From assembly GCA_028282925.1 (NCBI GenBank), contig JANQGV010000269.1, positions 1-47,651 on the forward strand: DNA of 47,651 nucleotides, written 5' to 3'. The notes below the pieces were generated by a model that worked only from the letters and a program-made list of their open reading frames with translations, was not told where the DNA came from and did no database searches. Positions 34,130 through 43,239 of this stretch are shown here, piece after piece; the stretch's first letter is position 1, and every line of letters begins with the position of its first letter. The DNA is from Thermodesulfobacteriota bacterium. Its GTDB lineage: Bacteria > Desulfobacterota > WTBG01 > CAIYCZ01 > CAIRTM01. Position numbers and translations under genes: made by a program.

Positions 34130-35330
34130 AGGGCAACATCTTGGCAGGGCTTTTAAGCTTCTCCGGCAAATAGGTCTCCATAACATAGTTAAGCCCCCGG
34201 GCGGCAAAGGCCTGCTGTTCAACACGCACACCCATTTTGATCATGTCGGTGAGCGCCTGGGCCCATTGCTTGTTGTTTTTAAAGAAGGGGTCGTTCTTCA
34301 GGGCGTCCTGGGCCCGTTTTTTGTCTTTGTCTTCCAGGGGGTGAGTCGGCAGATTATAGTCCTTGATGTCCCGGGGGGTCACGCCGATGAGCTTGGCATG
34401 GGGCACACAGAAAAACTCGTTGATATGGGCGGCATTGCCGGAACCCACTTTCATAGTGCGGTAAATATTACCGTAGCCGTAGGGATCACCATCGGTAAAA
34501 ACATACACCGGCAGGTTACAGGTGTCCGACAACATTCTCACAAACCTGCGGTTTGCCCGGGTGGGCACACCACCCATGGCAACGATAATACAGTTGCCGT
34601 CCTTCCAGTAGGCATGGCCGTTGAGGCGCTCGAACAGGGCTGCGGTTTCAACGGCCAGCACAAATGTGGCCTTGGTTTTAAACCCGATCCCCTCGACCCG
34701 CGAGGGTATGGAATAGCTTCCCCGTCCAAAGGCGGTACAATCGATTTCGATCCGGCGGCCGGTGGCCGGGTCCGTATCGATCACGATAAGCTCTCCGGCA
34801 ACCGAGCCGTTCTGCTCGGCCGGTATAAAACCCAATTGTTCACGGTTGACGCCGACCATGGCCTCCATATCGTCCATAATGGCATCGGATTCAGTCTGTT
34901 CCTTAAAAGCCGCCGGGCCCCAGCCGGCCTGCCCGGGCTCGCTGCCGCGCTTTGACGAACCTTTGGAAGTGTAGTAGACCTCACGTTTGGATGCAAAGTC
35001 GTCGGTTTCAATCAGGTGCTTTGAAAACGCCATCATCCGCACGGACTGGGCAAAGGGTTTGACGGTCTGGTACGAAAGGGTCCGCTTGCTGACTTTTTTG
35101 CCGATGGTAAAAAAGCCCTTGCGGGATGAAAACGTTACATTGCTCAGGCTGCGCACCGGAACCCGCAGGGACGGTCGCCGGCCCCCCTTAATCTCCTGAT
35201 GAATATCCTTGGCCTGGCTTAACAGGCTTTTCATGGCCGGGGAGCGGGAAAGATCGGGCCGGGCGGCTTTCCTCTTTGTTTTTGCGGTGCTGCTTTTCGT
35301 TACGGTTTTCTTTGTCGGCTTTTTTGCCAT
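34128..35330 (-). CDS. top6A: DNA topoisomerase VI subunit A
   Basis: Catalytic (DNA-cleaving) subunit of the type IIB topoisomerase, homologous to Spo11. The 5Y-CAP domain carries the active Tyr in KREVYY (Tyr119/120). The Toprim domain shows the metal ligands Glu228 (ETAALFERL) and Asp280/Asp282 (FTDGDPYGYGN). Length is 400 aa, a little longer than archaeal relatives because of a Lys/Ala/Thr-rich N-terminal tail (about residues 1-30). AAGGAG five bases before the ATG supports the start. It follows top6B after 54 bases on the same strand, the usual pairing. Topo VI is mainly archaeal and plant; bacterial copies are uncommon and scattered. A family-B repeat overlaps the stop. Confidence 0.95.
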   Translation of the reverse strand: MAKKPTKKTVTKSSTAKTKRKAARPDLSRSPAMKSLLSQAKDIHQEIKGGRRPSLRVPVRSLSNVTFSSRKGFFTIGKKVSKRTLSYQTVKPFAQSVRMMAFSKHLIETDDFASKREVYYTSKGSSKRGSEPGQAGWGPAAFKEQTESDAIMDDMEAMVGVNREQLGFIPAEQNGSVAGELIVIDTDPATGRRIEIDCTAFGRGSYSIPSRVEGIGFKTKATFVLAVETAALFERLNGHAYWKDGNCIIVAMGGVPTRANRRFVRMLSDTCNLPVYVFTDGDPYGYGNIYRTMKVGSGNAAHINEFFCVPHAKLIGVTPRDIKDYNLPTHPLEDKDKKRAQDALKNDPFFKNNKQWAQALTDMIKMGVRVEQQAFAARGLNYVMETYLPEKLKSPAKMLP

Positions 35331-35384
35331 TGTTACTCCTTCGGAATATCGTTCAGCATTCAGGTTCTCCCGGCACTCTGGGGA

Positions 35385-37055
35385 CTATTCTTTATGCCGT
35401 TCCAGCAGGCCGGTCAGCTTATCCACGATGCGTTGCTCTTCCTTCTCGGAAAAGCCCAGCAGATCACGAAGGCCGATACCGATGTGGGGAATATAGGTCT
35501 TAATGTAATCATACTTTCGCTGGGCTTCGGCCTCCCGGCGCCGTTTTGAAAGAAATATTTTCAGTTTGCGCCCGCAGTCCTGCAAAGCGCGTACAATCTG
35601 GTCTTCAATTTCAGGATAGCTTGCTATGGCCTCTTTCGACTCGCTGGTAAAAGGCACCCACACCGAGGCCATATGCACCACGATGGTCAGCGGTCCCGTG
35701 GGCAGTGCTCCCCGGGGCTGTCCCAGGCCGTAATTGCGCCAGTTAGTCTGCACCACCGACTGGTAGGCGCAGCAGCCGCCCTGCTGGTACAGCAGGGGCA
35801 CCCGGTTTGCAATCCGCAGGACCCGCGCCGGGCCGTCGCTTTCCTGTTCCGACCCGCCGTAGGCAAGCGCCGCCTCGATAATAAAGGGATTGCCGCGGTA
35901 GACGGCCGGGGGGCGTGTGGTGGAGGCATAAAAGTCGGCCGGCACAACCGATGCCAGCCCCTGCACCAGTTGCTCCTCCCCCACCGGTGCCACGCAGTTT
36001 GTGGGGGGATTCATGATTTTTGTTTTTGCAATGCCCTGCAGCAGGCTTTCCACATCATGGCGACCGATACGGGAGGCATAGGCATTGGGCGACAGCTTGG
36101 CGTTTTTACAGATTTCCTCGGCAACCTTGAGGGAAACCCGGGAAAACTCATGCTGCAGAAAACCCGACACACTGCGGGCCTTGGTGTCCTTCAGCATGGC
36201 CTGCAGCACACCCAGCTCAACGCCGTGGGGATGGGGCTTTATTTCCTTGGTCTGTTCCGGCAGTGCATCGATGGAGCGTTCGTACTCAATGGTCTCGCCG
36301 CCCGGCCCCTGGTAGGTCATCCGCACATGGGGATTGGCAATGGCGGTCTGGCGCAGGTATTCGTCTATGGACTGCTTGCCCTTCATATGACGGCCTTCAA
36401 GTTCAATGGCGACCCTGGTACCGTGATCAACATCCCATTCAACTTCCTGATCGTCGATGACTTCGGGGCGGTTTTTCTTCGTATCGATCTGTATTTTAAA
36501 ATGGTGCGCAGGGCGGTTTTTTCCGGTACGGCTGTCGATCTCGATGGGCTTGCCGGTGGTAAGCATGCCGTACATGCCGGCCGCACTGATGCCGATGCCC
36601 TGCTGGCCGCGGCTCATCTTCAGGCGATGAAATTTCGAGCCGTACAACAGCTTACCGAAAATGTTGGGAATCTGGCGCTTGACGATACCGGGTCCGTTGT
36701 CCTGGATGGTTATACGGAAGCGGTCATTTGTAAGGTCCTCAACACCGACAATAATATCCGGTAAAATACCGGCCTCCTCGCAGGCGTCAAGTGAATTGTC
36801 GACCGCCTCCTTGATTGCGGTCAGCAGGGCCTTGCGGGGATTGTCGAACCCCAGCAAATGACGGTTCTTGGCAAAAAACTCCGATACCGAGATATCGCGC
36901 TGGCGGGCCGCCATACTTTCGGCGGTTTCCTGTTTTACTTTGCGGGGCTTTGCAGGCGCCTTTTTCGGTGCAGCTTTTCTCTCCGTTTTTTTCGGGGCCG
37001 CCTTTTTCTTTTGAGCTGCCGGAGCAGCTTTTTTCTTTTGAGTGCTCGTGGCCAT
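35385..37055 (-). CDS. top6B: DNA topoisomerase VI subunit B
   Basis: ATPase subunit that controls strand passage. The GHKL ATPase site is clear: EAVDNSLDA (Asn87), G1 DNGPG (119-123) and G2 GQQGIG (150-155). The transducer domain follows, with the conserved N-P-P-T-N-C segment. The chosen ATG (MATSTQ) has GGAG six bases before it; a frame open to 37211 is not needed. The N-terminal 45 residues are a Lys/Ala/Pro-rich tail (AAPKK- and KKAP-type repeats) that resembles histone H1 tails and is extra to the family. With subunit A it forms one operon. The 556-aa length is typical apart from the tail. Confidence 0.95.
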   Translation of the reverse strand: MATSTQKKKAAPAAQKKKAAPKKTERKAAPKKAPAKPRKVKQETAESMAARQRDISVSEFFAKNRHLLGFDNPRKALLTAIKEAVDNSLDACEEAGILPDIIVGVEDLTNDRFRITIQDNGPGIVKRQIPNIFGKLLYGSKFHRLKMSRGQQGIGISAAGMYGMLTTGKPIEIDSRTGKNRPAHHFKIQIDTKKNRPEVIDDQEVEWDVDHGTRVAIELEGRHMKGKQSIDEYLRQTAIANPHVRMTYQGPGGETIEYERSIDALPEQTKEIKPHPHGVELGVLQAMLKDTKARSVSGFLQHEFSRVSLKVAEEICKNAKLSPNAYASRIGRHDVESLLQGIAKTKIMNPPTNCVAPVGEEQLVQGLASVVPADFYASTTRPPAVYRGNPFIIEAALAYGGSEQESDGPARVLRIANRVPLLYQQGGCCAYQSVVQTNWRNYGLGQPRGALPTGPLTIVVHMASVWVPFTSESKEAIASYPEIEDQIVRALQDCGRKLKIFLSKRRREAEAQRKYDYIKTYIPHIGIGLRDLLGFSEKEEQRIVDKLTGLLERHKE

Positions 37056-37174
37056 CAAAACTCCAGAACTATATAATATTTCAGCTATTTTTGACTGATC
37101 AGTATAGGCAAACAGGCCTGCGGTGTCAAGCAATAAGCCGTTTCTAAAATAGTTACTGCATGTGAAATATTCAC

Positions 37175-37205
37175 TTGACGAATACACCTGAAGGCAGGAT
37201 ATACT
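37175..37205 (+). promoter_or_regulatory. candidate promoter of the envelope export operon
   Basis: TTGACG at 37175-37180 and TATACT at 37200-37205 are separated by 19 bases, two longer than ideal. It lies 52 bases before the ATG of the LolA-like gene, divergent from the topoisomerase VI operon. Confidence 0.6.
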
Positions 37206-37256
37206 AATCAAAAATAATGGTACTATACCGACATCATGCTCAAGGGGCCGCCGATT

Positions 37257-38030
37257 ATGAAACTGCGAAAATTTTTTCTCATATCTCTTTCTTTTTCAGC
37301 CGGATGGGTATGCCTTTTTTCCGCACTGCCGGTTTGCGCCGAAATGACCCCCCGTGAAATTCTCGACAGGGTCGACAAAATGTGGCGCGGCCAAAGCAGC
37401 TACGGCACCTATGTTATGAACATCACCACCGCCAACTGGAAGCGCAAGCTGCAGATTGTGTCGTGGACCAAAGGGCTTGACTACACCCTGATGCGCATCG
37501 AGTACCCCAAAAAAGAAAAAGGCGTTGCAACGCTCAAGGTACACAACAACCTGTGGAATTACCTGCCGAAAATCAACCGGGTGGTAAAAATACCCTCTTC
37601 CCTGATGATGGGAAGCTGGATGGGAAGCCACTTTACCAATGACGATTTGGTGAAAGAAAGTACCCTTGCCGACGACTATCATTATGAAATAACGTTTAGC
37701 GGGCTACGGGACGGCGTCGACATCTATGAAATCACCCTGCGGCCCAGGGAAGAAGCGGCCGTGGTGTGGGGTAAAATTGTTATCTGCATCAGAAAACATG
37801 ATCTTATTCCCCTGTATGAAGAATTTTTCGACGAAGCCGAAAAGCCTGTCCGTAAAATGGAATTTTCGGATGTAAAAAAAATGGGCGGCAGGCTCTTGCC
37901 GACAAAGCTTTCTGTATTTCCCTATGACAAGCCGGGCGAATTCACCGAAGTGCTGTATGTAGACATCACCTTCGATCTGGAAATCGCCGACTCGTTTTTC
38001 AGCCTCCGCAACCTGAAAAAGAAAGAATAA
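37257..38030 (+). CDS. outer-membrane lipoprotein-sorting protein-like (LolA-like)
   Basis: Periplasmic protein of 257 aa with a signal peptide cut near CAE (about residue 28). The LolA-like half-barrel fold (PF17131 type) is suggested by ILDRVDKMWRGQSSYGTYVM, the central hydrophobic strands WNYLPKINRVVKIP, the MGSWMGSHFTNDDLV segment and a run of beta strands. These proteins often pair with FtsX-type ABC transporters or RND exporters and probably ferry lipids or lipoproteins across the periplasm. AAGGGG precedes the chosen ATG; an ATG at 37236 is less likely. It heads an operon with two permeases, an ATPase and a beta-barrel protein (37.3-42.9 kb). Confidence 0.88.
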   Translation: MKLRKFFLISLSFSAGWVCLFSALPVCAEMTPREILDRVDKMWRGQSSYGTYVMNITTANWKRKLQIVSWTKGLDYTLMRIEYPKKEKGVATLKVHNNLWNYLPKINRVVKIPSSLMMGSWMGSHFTNDDLVKESTLADDYHYEITFSGLRDGVDIYEITLRPREEAAVVWGKIVICIRKHDLIPLYEEFFDEAEKPVRKMEFSDVKKMGGRLLPTKLSVFPYDKPGEFTEVLYVDITFDLEIADSFFSLRNLKKKE

Positions 38031-38034
38031 GCCC

Positions 38035-39252
38035 ATGACGGTCTATCTCAAGCTGGCCTGGCGGAACATCTGGCGGAACCGTCGCAGAACGTATATCACC
38101 CTTTTTGCCATGTCCCTCACCCTGGCATTGATGATTGCCTATTCAGGACTGGTGTGGGGGCTCTTCAACCAGATGGAGCGCAACGCTACCCTGCTCGGTC
38201 CCGGAGAGATCCAGATTCACCGGCCCGGCTATCTTGACGACCGGTCCATTTACCGCACCATCGATAGTCCCGAAACAGTCATTGCAGTGCTGGAAAAAGG
38301 CGGCGCCCGGGCAGCACCCCGTCTCCAGGGGTTCGGGCTCTCCAGCCGGAAAGAAAACTCCCTGGGCACCCAGATTCTGGGCATCGATCCGCGTCGCGAA
38401 AAAGAGATAACCACGTTTTACAAGCATCTGGCCTACGGCACGTTTATCGACGAACCCGGTGACGTTGTGCTGGGCAGTAAAGTGGCTGCCGGCCTCGACG
38501 CTGCGGTCGGGGACGAACTGGTGGTGGTTACCCAGGCCGCCGACGGCTCCATCGGCAACGATCTGTACCGGGTGACGGGTGTCTTCAAGTCCATCAGCGA
38601 AGAAATAGACCGCTCGACCATCATGATGTCGCTGGACGATTTCAGGCAACTCTTCGGCATGGGTAACGTTGCCACCGAAATTACCGTCCGCAGAAACAGC
38701 ACCACAGACAACCTGGACCAACTCCGGGACCGCATCCAGGCGGCCCTGCCCGAACTGGAGGTGAAAACGTGGCGGGAGCTGTTTCCGGCAATATCCGACA
38801 TGATTGACCTGGCCGACGTTTCAATCTACATCCTGTACGTCATTGTGTATTTCGCCGCGGCCCTGATCACCCTGAACACCATGCTTATGTCGGTTTTTGA
38901 GCGTATCAAAGAGCTTGGTATTATGATGGCCATCGGCCTGCGTCCGCTGCAGATATTCACCCTCATTCTAACGGAAACAATATTTCTGACGCTGTGCAGC
39001 ATAGCGGTCGGCCTTACCGTGGGGACCGCCGGGAGCCTGTACCTTACCCGCCATGGTCTCGACTTAAGCGTTTTTACCGACGGATTCACCTTTGCCGGCA
39101 TCGTGGCCGAAGCGCACTGGTTTGCCGTTACAACACCCGAGACCGTTCTGCCGCCGATTGTTTTCATTTTTATAATATCACTTCTATCGGTGCTGTACCC
39201 GGCGGCGAAGGCCTGCCGATTGAAGCCGGTCGACGCACTGGTGTTTCAGTAA
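38035..39252 (+). CDS. FtsX/MacB-type ABC transporter permease 1
   Basis: Inner-membrane permease of 405 aa with the family layout: one membrane segment near residues 20-45, a large periplasmic domain (about 50-270, MacB_PCD type), and three segments in the C-terminal half (about 270-400). The start WRNIWRNRRRTYIT and the ILMS/MSVFERIKELGIMMAIG coupling-helix segment are typical of LolCDE- and MacB-type exporters. It starts four bases after the LolA-like gene. Together with permease 2 it should form a heterodimer energised by the ATPase at 41.0-41.7 kb. A family-C repeat and 424 bases separate it from permease 2. Confidence 0.93.
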   Translation: MTVYLKLAWRNIWRNRRRTYITLFAMSLTLALMIAYSGLVWGLFNQMERNATLLGPGEIQIHRPGYLDDRSIYRTIDSPETVIAVLEKGGARAAPRLQGFGLSSRKENSLGTQILGIDPRREKEITTFYKHLAYGTFIDEPGDVVLGSKVAAGLDAAVGDELVVVTQAADGSIGNDLYRVTGVFKSISEEIDRSTIMMSLDDFRQLFGMGNVATEITVRRNSTTDNLDQLRDRIQAALPELEVKTWRELFPAISDMIDLADVSIYILYVIVYFAAALITLNTMLMSVFERIKELGIMMAIGLRPLQIFTLILTETIFLTLCSIAVGLTVGTAGSLYLTRHGLDLSVFTDGFTFAGIVAEAHWFAVTTPETVLPPIVFIFIISLLSVLYPAAKACRLKPVDALVFQ

Positions 39253-39358
39253 CGGCTGCCGATGAAACAAATGAGCTTTTTAAGAATCCACACCTAAAAG
39301 GCTTGATATTTAAAATAGTGTTATATGCAGCATTGATTACTAAAAGTTTTAATTAGTT

Positions 39359-39595
39359 ACGGGCTTTCTTAATCCCATTGCAACGCAGCCGAGTGCAGCG
39401 ATTTTGGGAGGAGATAAGGGTCGACATGTTTGAGCCCGCTTTTCAGGGGCGAGTTTGTTGACCCGCCGACTGTAATCGTGCCGCGAGGGTATCCCGCCTG
39501 TTAAGGCGGGACACGTTGCAGGGCGCCCTTTCTTTCCCCCCTTTCTTTGGGGCGAACAAAGAAAGGGGGTAGAAGACGCGTAGCGTCTTATAAAC
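39359..39595. repeat. dispersed structured repeat, family C, copy 2
   Basis: About 237 bp, closely matching copy 1, with the same four hairpins. The variable-loop hairpin here is CCCGCC-TGTTAA-GGCGGG; the CCCCCTTTCTTTG/CAAAGAAAGGGGG hairpin is at 39537-39569. It lies inside the export operon, in the 424-base gap between the two permease genes. The rest of the gap has no gene. Confidence 0.85.
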
Positions 39596-39676
39596 ATATT
39601 CTCTCTGAATCGCTCAAAGCTATTCGGGTTTCACGGCTGAAAGCCATTGTTTTAAAAATTTCAACAAAAGGATACC

Positions 39677-40915
39677 ATGTGGCTCATTAAACTCGCCTGG
39701 CGTAACCTGTGGCGCAACAAACGACGCACGCTGATAACCATCTCCTCGCTCTGTTTCGGGCTTATTCTGGCGCTGGTTTTCATCGGGCTTAGTGACGGCA
39801 CCTACGGAACCATGATCGACAACGCTGCCCGACTCGGGGCCGGCCACATCACTATAGAGCATCCCGGCTACCGCAAGTCTCTGGCGACCCGTTATACCCT
39901 TAACGACACAGCACCCCTGGTCCGGCACCTGAACACCATGGAATCGGTTGAAGGCTGGGCTCCCCGTATTTCCGGGCAGGCCATGCTCAGCACCAGCTAC
40001 GGCAGTGTCGGCGCAGCCTTTACGGCGGTAGATCCCCGTCAGGAACAGAAATCTTCCCTGTTCATCAAAAAGGTCGTTAAAGGTTCCTATCTCACCGATT
40101 CCGACGGAAGGGGTGCTTTGATCGGCATCAAAATAGCCCGACGGCTCAAAGTCTCTGTTGGAAGCAAGATGGTGGTTACCGCCAACAACCTTCAGGGTGA
40201 ATTTTCCGGTGAGCTTCTCCGGGTTGTCGGTATTTTTGAAACCGGCTCGGCAATGATCGACGGCTATGTTTTTCAAATACCCCTGGACCGGGCCCGCAAG
40301 CTCCTGGGCATGGGCGACGATGAGGTTTCCCATCTGGCTGTTTTTCTGGATAATCAGCGTAAAACCGACCGGGCAGAACAAAAGCTGCGCAATGCTTTTG
40401 CGGGCATAAAGAATACAGCCGTATTGTCGTGGCGGGAAGTTATGCCGGATCTTGCCGCTTACATCGAGATTGACGGCGCGGCAAATTATATCTTCCAGGT
40501 AATTATTTTTATCATTATCGGCGCGGGTATTTTGAATACGATCCTCATGTCGGTCATGGAACGCCGATATGAGTTCGGCGTGCATTTATGCCTGGGCATG
40601 AGCCCTGCAAGTCTTCTTGTGCTGGTAATTATAGAGGCGGTTCTGCTGGGCCTGATGGGAACCGCTGCCGGAACACTCCTGGGGCTTGCCGGAAATTACT
40701 ATTTTACCGTCAAGGGGCTTGACATGACCCTTTTCACCCGGGAGAACATCGACGTGTCCGGTGTGGTCCTGGACCCGATACTGTATTCGGACCTGTATGC
40801 CGAGCACCTGATTGTGATCGTTGTTTCCGTTTTTTTATTGACCGTGCTTGTGGGAATCTACCCCGCACTGAAAGCCGCCCGATCCGTACCCATTGAAGTA
40901 CTGAGAAAGCAATAG
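39677..40915 (+). CDS. FtsX/MacB-type ABC transporter permease 2
   Basis: Paralogue of permease 1 (412 aa): the start KLAWRNLWRNKRRTLIT is nearly the same, with one N-terminal membrane segment, a periplasmic domain (about 50-270) and three C-terminal segments. The coupling segment ILMSVMERRYEFGVHLCLGM is present, and the C-terminal segment LVGIYPALKAARSVPIEVLR is typical of FtsX permeases. AAAGGA precedes the start. Second half of a predicted heterodimeric exporter with permease 1. Confidence 0.93.
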   Translation: MWLIKLAWRNLWRNKRRTLITISSLCFGLILALVFIGLSDGTYGTMIDNAARLGAGHITIEHPGYRKSLATRYTLNDTAPLVRHLNTMESVEGWAPRISGQAMLSTSYGSVGAAFTAVDPRQEQKSSLFIKKVVKGSYLTDSDGRGALIGIKIARRLKVSVGSKMVVTANNLQGEFSGELLRVVGIFETGSAMIDGYVFQIPLDRARKLLGMGDDEVSHLAVFLDNQRKTDRAEQKLRNAFAGIKNTAVLSWREVMPDLAAYIEIDGAANYIFQVIIFIIIGAGILNTILMSVMERRYEFGVHLCLGMSPASLLVLVIIEAVLLGLMGTAAGTLLGLAGNYYFTVKGLDMTLFTRENIDVSGVVLDPILYSDLYAEHLIVIVVSVFLLTVLVGIYPALKAARSVPIEVLRKQ

Positions 40916-40991
40916 TTTTGCCGATGCAGGCAACGGAGAACCGATCTTGGCTCCAACCGGTTTTTTCCACCGCACATGAAAGGACTTCTGC

Positions 40992-41678
40992 ATGAACGAA
41001 ATTGTAAAGCTGTCTGATGTTACCAAAGTGTACCGCCAGGGGAAAGTACAGGTTCCCGCTCTCAGCGGCATAAACCTTTCAATCCAAAAAGGTGAATTTA
41101 TCGCCCTTGCAGGTCCGTCCGGCTCCGGCAAAACAACCATGCTCAACATCATCGGCGGACTCGACCAGCCCACCGAAGGCAGCGTTTGCATAGAGGGCAA
41201 CAGTCTCGGCACAATGAGCAAACGTGCCCTGAGCCGCCTTCGGCTGCACCGCATCGGCTTTATTTTTCAAAGCTACAACCTGATCCCGGTTTTTACGGCC
41301 CTTGAAAACGCTGAATTCGTGCTGCTGCTGCAAAAACAACACGCCGAAAAACGCAGGCAAAAGGTTACTGCCTTGCTGGAAGAGGTCGGCCTCGGCGGTC
41401 TCGAATCGCGGTTGCCCGCTGAAATGAGCGGAGGGCAGCAACAGCGGGTGGCCATAGCCCGCTCTATAGCGTCTGAACCGGCCCTGGTGCTTGCCGATGA
41501 ACCCACTGCCAATGTCGATTCCCGCACTGCCGCCGATCTGCTGGATCTTATGGAAAAACTCAACCGCACCAAGTCCATAACCTTTCTGTTTTCCACCCAT
41601 GACCCCGCGGTTATGGAGCGGGCTCATCGGCTGGTACATCTCAAAGACGGCCACATAGACCGGGAAACAGTGAGATGA
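40992..41678 (+). CDS. LolD/MacB-type ABC transporter ATPase
   Basis: ATPase of 228 aa with a complete set of motifs: Walker A GPSGSGKTT (about residues 37-45), Q-loop FQSYNLIPVFTALENAEF, signature MSGGQQQRVAIARSI, Walker B LVLADEPTAN and the His switch STHDP. The LIPVFTALENAE sequence after the Q-loop is the hallmark of the LolD/MacB/FtsE branch. It energises the two FtsX-type permeases upstream. AAGGA before the ATG. The last four bases overlap the start of the beta-barrel gene (ATGA). Confidence 0.95.
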   Translation: MNEIVKLSDVTKVYRQGKVQVPALSGINLSIQKGEFIALAGPSGSGKTTMLNIIGGLDQPTEGSVCIEGNSLGTMSKRALSRLRLHRIGFIFQSYNLIPVFTALENAEFVLLLQKQHAEKRRQKVTALLEEVGLGGLESRLPAEMSGGQQQRVAIARSIASEPALVLADEPTANVDSRTAADLLDLMEKLNRTKSITFLFSTHDPAVMERAHRLVHLKDGHIDRETVR

Positions 41679-42895
41679 CCGTGAGCCCGTTGCGTTATAA
41701 ACACGGTCTCATCCTGTTGTTGATCCTGGGCTGGTTTGCATCGGCCGGGAAGGCGGCTGCACTTGAGCTTGTTTCTTCTGACGCATGTATGCTTGATGTG
41801 TCCGGGAGTTTCAAAACCATATATCTCGGCACGCACGACAGCCCCTTTTCCCGCGGGCACGACAGCAGCATCAACCTGCTGCGGTTGATGCTGACCGGCA
41901 CGGTGTCCGACAAAGCCTCTTTTGAGTTTCATGTGGTTGAGAGCGCTACCATCAATCCCGCTTCATCGTCTGTAGCAGGTTTTTCCGCCTTCAGCCCCGC
42001 TGAACGGTTCAGGGCCGAACGCCTCAACCACACCCAGACAACCCATGAGGACTTCTCCGCCGGGATTGCGATCGACCGCGCAAACATCTCCCTGCATTTC
42101 GAGCACTGCGACGTTACCATCGGAAGACAGGCGATTTCCCTCGGCACCACCTATTTCTGGAACCCCAACGACCTGCTGGCAACATTCTCGCCCTATGAAT
42201 TCGACCGCGACTACAAGCCGGGGGTCGACGGGGCCGTTGTTGATTTTCCCCTGGGGGATTTCAGCGGTATCACTCTTCTGTACGGGGCCGGCAAACACAT
42301 GCGCCTTAATGACAGCACCCTGCTGCTGCGCGCCTACACCACTATCAACGACTTCGACCTGTCTGTTACAGCGGGGCGCTACCGGGAGGACGGTTTTGTG
42401 GGTGCGGACTTCAGCGGGGAGTTCGGGCCGGGCATCGGCATCCGGGGTGGACTGGCCTATTTTGCCGCTGAGGACGACAACGATTTTTTACAGGCCGTGC
42501 TGGGGGCTGAATACCGTTTCGAAAACAACCTCCTTGTATCCGCCGAATATTTTTTTAACGGATACGGCACGCTACACCACTCGAACTATTTCGACACCCT
42601 GACTTCGGAAAGAATCCGGGACGGCGACATGTATAACATTTCCCGGCATTACCTGGGAATACTGGGAAGTTACGAGTTGACACCGCTTTTACGCATATCC
42701 CTGGCCGTTATAATGAACCTGTCCGACCACAGCATGCTGATCGACCCTACCCTGGTATATTCCCTGAGTGACAATGCCGAACTGGTTGCCGGATTGATTA
42801 TCAGCTCCGGCCACAAACCCCGCGGTTTCCGGCTCAGAAGCGAATTCGGAACGTATCCTGATTTCAGTTTCGTTGAAATGAAATACTATTTTTAA
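41675..42895 (+). CDS. outer-membrane beta-barrel protein of the export operon
   Basis: Exported 406-aa protein with a signal peptide (about residues 10-28, ending KAA/ALE). The mature part is a series of amphipathic beta strands alternating with Asp/Gly-rich turns, without helical membrane segments, and ends in an aromatic residue (MKYYF), as required for outer-membrane assembly by the BAM machine. The family could not be named; the sequence is porin-like (phosphate-selective or DUF-type). The start overlaps the ATPase stop by four bases. With the LolA-like protein and the ABC exporter it suggests one route from the inner to the outer membrane. The cargo is unknown. Confidence 0.85.
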   Translation: MTVSPLRYKHGLILLLILGWFASAGKAAALELVSSDACMLDVSGSFKTIYLGTHDSPFSRGHDSSINLLRLMLTGTVSDKASFEFHVVESATINPASSSVAGFSAFSPAERFRAERLNHTQTTHEDFSAGIAIDRANISLHFEHCDVTIGRQAISLGTTYFWNPNDLLATFSPYEFDRDYKPGVDGAVVDFPLGDFSGITLLYGAGKHMRLNDSTLLLRAYTTINDFDLSVTAGRYREDGFVGADFSGEFGPGIGIRGGLAYFAAEDDNDFLQAVLGAEYRFENNLLVSAEYFFNGYGTLHHSNYFDTLTSERIRDGDMYNISRHYLGILGSYELTPLLRISLAVIMNLSDHSMLIDPTLVYSLSDNAELVAGLIISSGHKPRGFRLRSEFGTYPDFSFVEMKYYF

Positions 42896-43019
42896 TGCAC
42901 TGAATCCGGACGTGGACCATGCTGGATTTCATCACAAGGATACTGAAACGCAAGCTGCGGTGAGGTACACCCTTTTGATTCAGGTCTTTCTGCAATCACA
43001 ACAGATTATTGCGTTTGTT

Positions 43020-43211
43020 TAGAGCATTGCACACTTTTCTGTAGCCACCAAGTACTGCGAACGCCGATGCGGTAAGAACAGCCGCGGCGGTGCGAGCAGT
43101 TGATTGAATACACACGTTCCTCATGTTCCAGCGAGCACATAGCCGCAGGCAATCCTACCGCATCAGCGTTCGCTGAGCCATAAGGATGCTACGACATTGT
43201 GTGAATTGCTC
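43020..43211. repeat. dispersed structured repeat, family A, copy 2
   Basis: About 192 bp, matching 3552-3739 along its whole length. The ends GAGCATTGCACAC and GTGTGAATTGCTC are partly complementary. Inside, CGAACGCCGATGCGGTA and TACCGCATCAGCGTTCG pair with one mismatch. It lies after the beta-barrel gene, 125 bases past its stop. No coding potential. Confidence 0.75.
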
Positions 43212-43239
43212 GAGCGTTTGCGAAATTAATTTTTTTGTC

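Noticed and set aside
35673-36764. 363-codon antisense frame in top6B
   Set aside because: Shadow of the conserved GHKL ATPase gene; no independent features.
39620-40585. 321-codon antisense frame in permease 2
   Set aside because: Shadow of the permease; no domain or ribosome site.
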